In this document: positions 1 to 6,460 of the stretch, piece after piece
Layout: each line of letters opens with the position of its first letter
Position numbering within the stretch: the stretch's first letter is position 1
Assembly: GCA_947306605.1 (NCBI GenBank)
Contig: CAMZHB010000013.1
Span: 1-13,682 of the forward strand
Length of the DNA: 13,682 bases
DNA from: an uncultured Prevotellaceae bacterium
GTDB taxonomy: Bacteria; Bacteroidota; Bacteroidia; Bacteroidales; Bacteroidaceae
Reading direction: 5' to 3'
Notes under the pieces: model-generated
The model's input: only the letters and a program-made list of their open reading frames with translations
Told to the model about the DNA's origin: nothing
Databases searched by the model: none
Made by a program: the position numbers and the translations under genes

Positions 1-449
1 TTGATGATGTTCATCATCGGTACAGGAAGAACGTAGGTGTTTGTGCCACCGATGTAACGGTAGAGCGGAAGGCCCAAATAGTTTGCGGCAGCGCGTGCAA
101 CAGCGAGTGAAACGCCCAAAATGGCATTTGCGCCTAACTTAGATTTGGTCTTCGTTCCGTCAAGCGCGATCATCTTTGCGTCAATGTCGCGTTGTGCCAA
201 CGCAGACATGCCTGTGATGGCGGGAGCTATGACATTGTTCACGTTTTCCACGGCCTTCAGGACACCTTTGCCCAGATAGCGCTGTTTGTCTCCGTCACGC
301 AATTCCAAAGCTTCGTTTTCACCTGTAGAGGCTCCCGATGGTACGGCAGCACGTCCCATATCGCCAGTTTCTAATACTACTTCCACTTCAACAGTGGGAT
401 TTCCGCGGGAATCAAGTATCTCCCGTGCATGTACATTTTCAATAATCAT
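1..449 (-). CDS. eno: Enolase, N-terminal part (cut by window edge)
   Basis: Enolase (phosphopyruvate hydratase) converts 2-phosphoglycerate to phosphoenolpyruvate in glycolysis, in the cytoplasm, using Mg2+. Reading the minus strand from the ATG at 449-447 gives about 149 codons without a stop. They begin MIIENVHAREILDSRGNPTV, the standard enolase start, followed by the mobile active-site loop PSGASTGENEALELRD and, near the window edge, the conserved segment ANAILGVSLAVARAAA and LPVPMMNIIN. This is roughly the first third of a protein of about 430 residues; the catalytic barrel lies outside the window. The start is firm because the family motif begins 8 residues after it. The gene is transcribed divergently from the DUF4375-smpB operon. 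Confidence 0.97.
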   Translation of the reverse strand, partial: MIIENVHAREILDSRGNPTVEVEVVLETGDMGRAAVPSGASTGENEALELRDGDKQRYLGKGVLKAVENVNNVIAPAITGMSALAQRDIDAKMIALDGTKTKSKLGANAILGVSLAVARAAANYLGLPLYRYIGGTNTYVLPVPMMNII

Positions 450-489
450 TTCTATAATGTTTTAGAATATCGTTGTTACAATATGACTG

Positions 490-497
490 CAAAATTA
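490..497 (-). promoter_or_regulatory. Possible -7 box of the enolase promoter
   Basis: On the minus strand this octamer reads TAATTTTG, a full match to the Bacteroidetes -7 consensus TAnnTTTG, about 40 bases upstream of the enolase ATG. No clear TTTG lies at the expected 19-20 base distance; the nearest candidate is ATTG (521-524 complement) with a longer spacer. The call rests on the -7 element and its placement only. Confidence 0.45.
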
Positions 498-603
498 CAA
501 AATATTTGTCATACAATTGCCAATGAAATATGGAAAAGAAGAAAATAAGTTTGAAGCATTTTGTATTTGGTGTTTTCTGCCGTTTGTTTATCTCCGGACG
601 CAT

Positions 604-634
604 TTTGTCGTTCGGAGAATTTACTGTATTTTTG
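604..634 (+). promoter_or_regulatory. Bacteroidetes-type promoter of the DUF4375-smpB-metH operon
   Basis: TTTG at 604-607, exactly 19 bases, then TATTTTTG at 627-634. This matches the known Bacteroides primary sigma promoter (TTTG about 19 bases before TAnnTTTG) at every fixed position. Transcription would begin a few bases downstream, leaving a leader of only about 10 nt before the ATG at 652. No Shine-Dalgarno sequence is visible, as is usual in this phylum. Confidence 0.75.
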
Positions 635-651
635 CAGTCTAATATTATAAT

Positions 652-1131
652 ATGGATGGTATAGCGAATCCTGAGGCTGTCATGGCCAATCTGGCTGCCG
701 ATTTTATGAAGAAGGCAAATGGCAGGCTGACTTCTGAGACATTGTCGGCTCTATCTGCCGATGAGTTGACGTTGTTGGCGTATGTGGATTTCCGACGTGA
801 GATGTTGGAGGGAGGTATGGTGCAGTTGATACACAACGGGTACGGACCTTTTATTTTTGAAAACCCGTTTGCTCTTGTGCTGAAGCGATGGGGATTACGC
901 GATGTGGCTAAGCTTGTGTATGAAGGCCGAAAGATGTATTACGAAAGCCGTGAAGTGATAGAGCGTGATTGCAGTGATGAGGACTTTATGGCACTTTATG
1001 AGCAGTTTCCCAAGTTAGATAAACTGGATGATGCTTTTATTGAATTGGAGTCTGAGGCTACCCGTGCTGTTGTGGAACACTTTATAAACTTGGGCTATAT
1101 TACTGGAGAATATAACGATGGCAAAAGTTGA
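652..1131 (+). CDS. DUF4375 / DMP19-like acidic protein of unknown role
   Basis: A 159-residue soluble protein with no signal peptide or membrane segment. The central stretch MLEGGMVQLIHNGYGPFIFE, followed by a helix resembling ALVLKRWGLRDVAKLVYEG, resembles the DUF4375 family core (a GG-x-QFF-like turn with an aromatic-rich loop, then a helix). That family includes DMP19, a Neisseria DNA-mimic protein. By hand count there are about 29 Asp/Glu against 17 Lys/Arg, so the protein is clearly acidic, but this alone does not prove DNA mimicry. It is the first gene of its operon, directly behind a consensus promoter. Its last 14 bases overlap the start of smpB in another frame, suggesting coupled translation. 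The ATG at 652 is chosen because it sits just after the promoter; the next in-frame Met is at residue 11. The family assignment is from motif memory only. Confidence 0.7.
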   Translation: MDGIANPEAVMANLAADFMKKANGRLTSETLSALSADELTLLAYVDFRREMLEGGMVQLIHNGYGPFIFENPFALVLKRWGLRDVAKLVYEGRKMYYESREVIERDCSDEDFMALYEQFPKLDKLDDAFIELESEATRAVVEHFINLGYITGEYNDGKS

Positions 1132-1585
1132 AATAAAGAAGAAAGTGTCAATCAAGAACCGCAAGGCGTCTTTTGAGTACATTTTTCTAGACCATTTAAC
1201 CGCCGGAATTGTTCTTACAGGCACTGAAATTAAAAGTATCCGGCTTGGTAAAGCCAGTTTGGTTGATACCTATTGCACGGTAATCAATGGGGAGATGTGG
1301 ATAAAGAACATGTATGTGGCGCCATACTTTTACGGCTCTTACGGAAACCATGCCGTGCGTCGTGACCGCAAGTTGTTGCTCAACCGGAAGGAGATACGCA
1401 AGTGGGCGCAGGAGATGAAAAATCCCGGATTGACGATTGTGCCGACGGAATTGTATATCAACGAGGAGAACTTGGCTAAAGTGGATATTGTCCTTGCGAG
1501 GGGTAAGAAGATATTTGACAAGCGGCAGACGATGAAGGAGAAGGCTGACCGCAGAGAGATGGACCGCTCGTTTAAGCATTACTAA
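1118..1585 (+). CDS. smpB: SsrA-binding protein SmpB
   Basis: SmpB binds tmRNA and brings it to stalled ribosomes for trans-translation, which frees the ribosome and tags the unfinished protein for degradation. The 155-residue product is full length. It shows the family core FEYIFLDHLTAGIVLTGTEI followed by KSIRLGKASLVD, then IKNMYVAPY, and ends in the basic tail KRQTMKEKADRREMDRSF, which occupies the decoding centre and the empty mRNA channel. The start ATG lies inside the end of the preceding DUF4375 gene (14-nt overlap), and metH begins 3 bases after its stop, so the three are almost surely one transcript. Nothing is missing from the protein. Confidence 0.97.
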   Translation: MAKVEIKKKVSIKNRKASFEYIFLDHLTAGIVLTGTEIKSIRLGKASLVDTYCTVINGEMWIKNMYVAPYFYGSYGNHAVRRDRKLLLNRKEIRKWAQEMKNPGLTIVPTELYINEENLAKVDIVLARGKKIFDKRQTMKEKADRREMDRSFKHY

Positions 1586-1588
1586 ATC

Positions 1589-4345
1589 ATGGCAGACTCC
1601 TTACAAAAGGTAATTAAAGAGCGTGTCCTGATTCTTGACGGGGCCATGGGCACAATGATACAGGAAATGGGACTTACTGAGTCCGATTTTCGTGGTAACG
1701 ATCTCAAAGATATTTCGTGGCAAATGCGAGGTAATAACGATTATCTCTCACTTACGCGTCCCGATGTCATTGAAGGGATACACCGGAAGTATCTTGAGGC
1801 CGGCGCAGACATTATTGAAACGAACACATTCAGCAGTCAGCGCATCAGTATGGCGGATTATCATGTGGAAAACCGCTGTCAGGAAATGAACAGGGCTTCC
1901 TGTCGTTTGGCACGCCGGCTTGCTGACGAGTATACGTTGCATACACCGGATAAACCTCGGTTTGTGGCTGGGTCGATAGGACCTACGAACAAGACATGTT
2001 CAATGAGTCCGGACGTGGAGAATCCTGCGTGGCGCGACATCACGTTTGACGTGTTGCGTGAGGCATATGCGGAGCAGATACGTGTGATGGTTGAGGAGCA
2101 TGTGGATGCTCTGCTGATTGAGACGGTGTTTGACACGCTGAATGCCAAAGCCGCGTTGACGGCAACTGAGGATGTGTTTGCAGAAAAAGGTGTCACGTTG
2201 CCTATTATGCTGAGTGTGACGGTGTCTGATAAAGCCGGGCGAACGTTGTCCGGACAAACGCTGAGGGCTTTCCTTGCTTCTGTAGCCCATGCCCCGATTT
2301 TTTCTGTGGGACTCAACTGTTCGTTCGGCCCACTTGAAATTAAACCGTATCTTGAAGAACTTGCGGCGTATGCTCCTTATTATATTTCGGTATATCCCAA
2401 TGCCGGATTGCCGAACGAGATGGGTAAGTATGATGTTACTCCGACTCAGATGGCGGAATATATGAGAGCATTTGTTGACGAAGGCTTGGTAAACATCATA
2501 GGTGGTTGCTGCGGAACGACAGATGCTTTTATCGCTGAATATCCTCGCTTGTTACGCGACGAAAACGGCACATGGAAGACGCCACATCAGCCGGTACAAC
2601 CGCCAACGTGTTTGCAGTTGTCAGGACTTGAGTTGTTGGAGGTACGGCCTGAGAGTAATTTCATCAATATCGGGGAACGTTGCAACGTGGCCGGGTCACG
2701 GAAATTCCTGCGTTTGATTGGTGAGGAGCAATATGAGGAAGCGTTGTCGATAGCTCGTAAACAAGTGGAAGACGGAGCGCAGATACTCGACATTAACATG
2801 GACGACGGCATGCTTAATGCCCGTGAAGAGATGGTTAACTTCATTAACCTCATAAGCAGTGACCCCGATATTTCACGTGTACCGCTTATGATTGATTCTT
2901 CAAAGTGGGAAGTGATAGTTTCAGCGCTTAAATGCATTCAGGGAAAGTGTATAGTAAACTCCATCTCGCTGAAAGAAGGCGAGGATGTCTTTCTCAGCCA
3001 TGCCCATGACCTTCGTCGGCTCGGGGCAGCGGTCGTTGTGATGGCGTTTGACGAAGACGGGCAGGCCACTACTTATGAAAAGAAAATCGAAGTCTGCTCC
3101 AGGGCGTACAAATTGCTTATTGACAAAGCCGGATTCAATCCTAATGATATCATTTTCGACCCTAACATACTGACAATAGGTACTGGCATCGCCGAGCACA
3201 ATGATTATGCGCTGAATTTCTTGAATGCAGTTCGCTGGATTCGTACTCATTTGCCTGGAAGCCATGTTAGTGGGGGCGTTAGCAATCTGTCGTTTGCCTT
3301 TCGCGGAAATAATTATCTCCGTCAGGCTATGCATGCTGTCTTTCTCTATCATGCCATTCAGAATGGTATGGATATGGGTATCGTCAACCCTTCTGCTGCG
3401 CTGATGTACGAAGATATTCCTCAGGAGCACAGAATTCTAATCGAGGATTTGATATTTAACCGCCGCCAAGATGCGACAGAGCGAGTTTTAGGTGTTAAAG
3501 AAACGTCTGATGCCGGTTCTGACACCCCAGACACGGTTTCTGAGAACGCTTTGGTCGGAGTCTCTGTTGAGGAACGCCTGAAGACGTCACTGCGAAAGGG
3601 ACTTAGTGAGCACTTGGAGCAAGATTTGGACGCCGCCCTCAAAAAATACGGGCGCGCAGTTAGTGTTATCGAAGGTCCTCTCATGGATGGGATGAGCGAA
3701 GTGGGCGTCCTTTTCGGCGAAGGCAAGATGTTTCTTCCCCAAGTCGTGAAAACGGCGCGGACTATGAAGAAAGCTGTTGAGTATCTCCAACCTTATATCG
3801 AGAAGGAGAAGGTTGCAGACTGCAAGTCGGCAGGTAAGGTGTTGCTTGCGACGGTTAAGGGTGACGTTCATGATATTGGCAAGAACATAGTCTCAGTGAT
3901 TATGGCGTGCAATAACTATGAAATCATCGATCTCGGAGTTATGGTCCCCGCGGAACAGATTGTGGAGACGGCACGTCGTGAAAAGGTAGATATTATTGGG
4001 CTCAGCGGCCTCATAACTCCCAGTCTCGACGAAATGATTCATACTGCGCGCATGCTTAAAGAGGCTGGGCTCGACGTTCCTATTATGATTGGTGGCGCCA
4101 CAACAAGCCGTCTCCACACGGCATTGAAGATTGCCCCGGTCTATAGCGGGCCTGTGGTTTGGGTAAAAGACGCTGCGCAAAACTCCATCGTAGCCGGCAA
4201 TCTGCTTAACCCTCGTGTCAGAGACGAATACCGACGTGACATCGAACAATCCTATGAACAGTTGCGCCATAATCCTCACGATGAAACCCGACCGCTGTCT
4301 ATTGACGAGGCACGTAAGAATAAAATCGACTTATTTAATACTTGA
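1589..4345 (+). CDS. metH: Cobalamin-dependent methionine synthase lacking the activation domain
   Basis: MetH transfers a methyl group from 5-methyltetrahydrofolate to homocysteine through methylcobalamin, making methionine in the cytoplasm. Domains in order: homocysteine/zinc barrel (about 1-320) with zinc ligands C244 (GLNCSFG) and C307-C308 (GGCCGTT); pterin-binding barrel (about 345-615, starting FINIGERCNVAGSRKF); cobalamin cap (about 660-740, including DGMSEVGVLFGEGKMFLPQV); cobalamin Rossmann domain (about 745-895) with DVHDIG, where H761 is the lower axial cobalt ligand. The protein ends at residue 918, at a segment equivalent to the E. coli linker just before the AdoMet-binding reactivation domain, which is absent. 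As I recall, Bacteroides MetH is also of this shorter form and a separate activation-domain protein exists; none is encoded here. It starts 3 bases after smpB. Confidence 0.95.
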   Translation: MADSLQKVIKERVLILDGAMGTMIQEMGLTESDFRGNDLKDISWQMRGNNDYLSLTRPDVIEGIHRKYLEAGADIIETNTFSSQRISMADYHVENRCQEMNRASCRLARRLADEYTLHTPDKPRFVAGSIGPTNKTCSMSPDVENPAWRDITFDVLREAYAEQIRVMVEEHVDALLIETVFDTLNAKAALTATEDVFAEKGVTLPIMLSVTVSDKAGRTLSGQTLRAFLASVAHAPIFSVGLNCSFGPLEIKPYLEELAAYAPYYISVYPNAGLPNEMGKYDVTPTQMAEYMRAFVDEGLVNIIGGCCGTTDAFIAEYPRLLRDENGTWKTPHQPVQPPTCLQLSGLELLEVRPESNFINIGERCNVAGSRKFLRLIGEEQYEEALSIARKQVEDGAQILDINMDDGMLNAREEMVNFINLISSDPDISRVPLMIDSSKWEVIVSALKCIQGKCIVNSISLKEGEDVFLSHAHDLRRLGAAVVVMAFDEDGQATTYEKKIEVCSRAYKLLIDKAGFNPNDIIFDPNILTIGTGIAEHNDYALNFLNAVRWIRTHLPGSHVSGGVSNLSFAFRGNNYLRQAMHAVFLYHAIQNGMDMGIVNPSAALMYEDIPQEHRILIEDLIFNRRQDATERVLGVKETSDAGSDTPDTVSENALVGVSVEERLKTSLRKGLSEHLEQDLDAALKKYGRAVSVIEGPLMDGMSEVGVLFGEGKMFLPQVVKTARTMKKAVEYLQPYIEKEKVADCKSAGKVLLATVKGDVHDIGKNIVSVIMACNNYEIIDLGVMVPAEQIVETARREKVDIIGLSGLITPSLDEMIHTARMLKEAGLDVPIMIGGATTSRLHTALKIAPVYSGPVVWVKDAAQNSIVAGNLLNPRVRDEYRRDIEQSYEQLRHNPHDETRPLSIDEARKNKIDLFNT

Positions 4346-4351
4346 CGTTCT

Positions 4352-5662
4352 ATGAAACAATTGTTCTGGTTTTCAATTCAAACAATCAGAAGAGGCATAC
4401 TTAGTTTGCTGTTGACACCATTCGTTTTTTCTCCTGCCCATGCTGACGATGCGTTTGTGTCCACTTCGGGTACGCAATTCTATCGTGAAGGTCATACCTA
4501 TTATTATATAGGTACCAACTTCTGGTACGGTCCTATACTCGCTTCCACCGGACAAGGTGGCAACCGTGCCCGTCTTGCCGCCGAATTGGACTCACTCAAG
4601 GCTTTGGGCATCGATAACCTACGTGTTTTAGCGGGAGCTGATGCCGGCAGTGTCAATGCTAACACTGTCCAACCTTATCTTCAGCCCGTCCCAGGTCAGC
4701 TTAACGACACGCTTTTGATTGGTTTGGATTATTTTCTTGCCGAGTTGGAGAAGCGTCACATGGTTGCTGTCATCTATTTGAACAATTCTTGGGATTGGAG
4801 CGGGGGATATGGTTTCTACTTGAAACATGCCGGCGCCGGCGATTCGCCTTATTCAGGCGGCAACGGTTATGATAGCTACGTGAAATATGCCTCACAGTTC
4901 GTACGTAATTCGAGGGCGAAAGAACTGTTCTTCGATTACGTTCGGCAAATCCTTACTCGCACGAACACAATTACAGGACGACCTTACCGAGATGAGCCTT
5001 CCATTATGGCATGGCAGGTTGGCAATGAGCCCAGGTCTTTCTCAGACGAAGGCAAAGCCGACTTCGAGGCCTTTGTCAAGGCAACGGCACGTCTTATCAA
5101 GTCTCTGGACTCCCGTCACCTCGTTTCCGTGGGCAGTGAAGGCGCGATGGGTTGTGAAGGCGACATTTCGCTTTTTGAGAGGTTACACATGGAGCCTGCC
5201 ATCGACTACTTGACTATCCACATCTGGCCTCAGAATTGGGGGTGGTGCGACCCGACGCGCCTCACGCTTGATATGCCCTATGTATATCAGAAGACTACAG
5301 CCTATCTGGACGAGCACCAGCGTCTGGCGGTCAAACTTGACAAGCCTTTGGTTGTTGAAGAATTCGGCTATCCACGAGACCATATGGATTATTCGCCTCT
5401 TTCCGCCACAACCGCCCGTGATGCGTTCTACCGTTTCCTGTTTGGTAAAGTCGTAGAGTCATTTCGTCACGACCGACCTTTGGCTGGTTGCAACTTTTGG
5501 GGGTGGGGCGGAGCCGGACGTCCAACTGACGAGACATGGCATTTAGGTTGCGATTATCTGTGTGACCCTCCGCACGAACCACAAGGCTGGTATTCTGTCT
5601 TTGATTCCGACTCAACGACAACAGACTTGATAAAAGTTGCAGTAAAATCGCTGTCGGAATAG
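4352..5662 (+). CDS. Secreted GH5 beta-mannanase (endo-1,4-beta-mannosidase)
   Basis: Predicted to cleave internal beta-1,4 bonds in mannans. Residues 1-31 form a Sec signal peptide (basic MKQLFWFSIQTIRRG, hydrophobic core ILSLLLTPFVFSP, probable cleavage after AHA), with no lipobox cysteine. The mature part is a GH5 (beta/alpha)8 barrel: general acid/base E226 in WQVGNEPR, substrate-site segment TIHIWPQNWGW, and nucleophile E337 in VVEEFGYPRD. The pattern fits subfamily GH5_7, although cellulase-type or mannosidase specificities in nearby GH5 groups cannot be excluded by eye. At 436 residues it is one catalytic domain with no carbohydrate-binding module and no T9SS C-terminal signal, so it is probably periplasmic or released. 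It starts 6 bases after metH with no visible promoter of its own, an unusual operon partner. A strong hairpin follows. Confidence 0.88.
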   Translation: MKQLFWFSIQTIRRGILSLLLTPFVFSPAHADDAFVSTSGTQFYREGHTYYYIGTNFWYGPILASTGQGGNRARLAAELDSLKALGIDNLRVLAGADAGSVNANTVQPYLQPVPGQLNDTLLIGLDYFLAELEKRHMVAVIYLNNSWDWSGGYGFYLKHAGAGDSPYSGGNGYDSYVKYASQFVRNSRAKELFFDYVRQILTRTNTITGRPYRDEPSIMAWQVGNEPRSFSDEGKADFEAFVKATARLIKSLDSRHLVSVGSEGAMGCEGDISLFERLHMEPAIDYLTIHIWPQNWGWCDPTRLTLDMPYVYQKTTAYLDEHQRLAVKLDKPLVVEEFGYPRDHMDYSPLSATTARDAFYRFLFGKVVESFRHDRPLAGCNFWGWGGAGRPTDETWHLGCDYLCDPPHEPQGWYSVFDSDSTTTDLIKVAVKSLSE

Positions 5663-5705
5663 CTTGATTTGTATTTCGTAAAGGATTGTCTCTGCGTGAA
5701 AAACA

Positions 5706-5739
5706 CAGGAGCCACATAAAATTTTTTATGTGGCTCCTG
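5706..5739 (+). terminator. Strong hairpin after the mannanase gene, probable terminator
   Basis: A perfect 16-bp inverted repeat: CAGGAGCCACATAAAA at 5706-5721 and its exact reverse complement at 5724-5739, with two T between. The G/C-rich base and long stem make it a stable hairpin 43 bases after the mannanase stop. No T-run follows on the plus strand, so it is not a textbook intrinsic terminator. It may instead stop transcription with another factor, or protect the 3' end of the message. It lies between two plus-strand operons. Confidence 0.65.
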
Positions 5740-5816
5740 CTTCAAATGATGTGGCTTGTTCATTATCCCATGTCCGATTTATTTTTCTGCATGGTGAATA
5801 TATTATGGAAAAATCG

Positions 5817-5824
5817 TATTTTTG
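5817..5824 (+). promoter_or_regulatory. Probable -7 box of the FAH-porU-porV-ispF operon
   Basis: TATTTTTG, the same octamer found in the promoter at 604-634 and a full match to TAnnTTTG, lies 24 bases before the FAH-fold gene start. A weak upstream partner (GGTG, 5793-5796) lies 20 bases ahead. The position in the only sizeable gap between the two plus-strand gene blocks supports it. Confidence 0.5.
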
Positions 5825-5848
5825 TATGATTAAAGCAGAACATGCGAA

Positions 5849-6460
5849 ATGAAGATTTTGGAATTGAACAATGGGGCTTCGGAATGCAATAAAACAGGTG
5901 CTGTTTCGTTATTTGATAAAGTGCCTGCGGTGGCTTTACGTCCCGATTCGTCGTTGCTGAAAGACGGCAAGCCGTTTTTCGTGCCTGACATAATGGGACG
6001 TGTGTCGGGACAGATCTGTCTCTGTGTCCGTATAGGGCGTTTGGGTAAGGCCATTCCCGCCCGTTTTGCCTACCGATATGTCGATGCGTTGACTTTAGCT
6101 GCTTGTTTCACCGCTACAGCATGTGCAGAAACCCTGATGACGTGTGGCAGATGCGCAGATGTGGCCCGCAGCATGGACGGTGCTACCGCGGTGGGCAAGT
6201 TTCTGCCGACTACAGACGACTGCTGGCGCAATGTGTCGCTTCGTTATGAAGTAAATGGTGCTGAGGGCGGACTGCATGTCCTAAATGATTGGATTGACGG
6301 CCTGGATGAAATGATTGAAGCCTTGAGTAGTGTGATGTCACTCAGAGAAGGAGATCTGTTGTTGACATGTGGAATAGGCGATGCTTTTGAAGCGCGGCCG
6401 AATACGCATATCAGCGGTTATGTTGGTGAACATCGTGTGTTGAATTTTAATGTGAAATGA
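5849..6460 (+). CDS. FAH-fold protein with an eroded active site (likely pseudoenzyme)
   Basis: A 203-residue protein matching the fumarylacetoacetate hydrolase (FAH, COG0179) fold along its whole length. Family landmarks include LRPDSSLLKDGKPFFVPD (about 31-48), VRIGRLGKAIPARFAYRYVD (about 60-79), a FTA segment (87-89), DGATAVGKFLP, the DEMIEALSSVMSLREGDLLL helix and strand, and the C-terminal LNFNVK. Active members carry ExE and DxTARD metal ligands, a Lys before G-F-D and a GTP loop. Here these are Q55-I-C57, C86-F-T-A-T-A91, R-S-M-D and TCGIG, so the metal site appears lost. I infer a non-catalytic or repurposed protein; no signal peptide is visible. It is the first gene of the operon and its stop overlaps the porU start by 4 nt (ATGA). 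In P. gingivalis an FAH-family gene also precedes porU (from memory). Confidence 0.8.
   Translation: MKILELNNGASECNKTGAVSLFDKVPAVALRPDSSLLKDGKPFFVPDIMGRVSGQICLCVRIGRLGKAIPARFAYRYVDALTLAACFTATACAETLMTCGRCADVARSMDGATAVGKFLPTTDDCWRNVSLRYEVNGAEGGLHVLNDWIDGLDEMIEALSSVMSLREGDLLLTCGIGDAFEARPNTHISGYVGEHRVLNFNVK

Noticed and set aside
1879..2316. 145-residue minus-strand open frame inside metH
   Set aside because: It is a shadow of the metH frame with no recognisable motif, and metH is unambiguous here. The same holds for the other long frames opposite metH, smpB and porU.
4829..4840. GC-rich palindrome GCCGGCGCCGGC in the mannanase gene
   Set aside because: It encodes Ala-Gly-Ala-Gly with common codons; the symmetry follows from the codon pattern.
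5826..5852. Eight-codon upstream ORF whose TGA overlaps the FAH-fold gene's ATG
   Set aside because: The predicted transcript start from the -7 box at 5817-5824 lies at or after this ATG, so it is probably not in the message; its length gives no statistical support.
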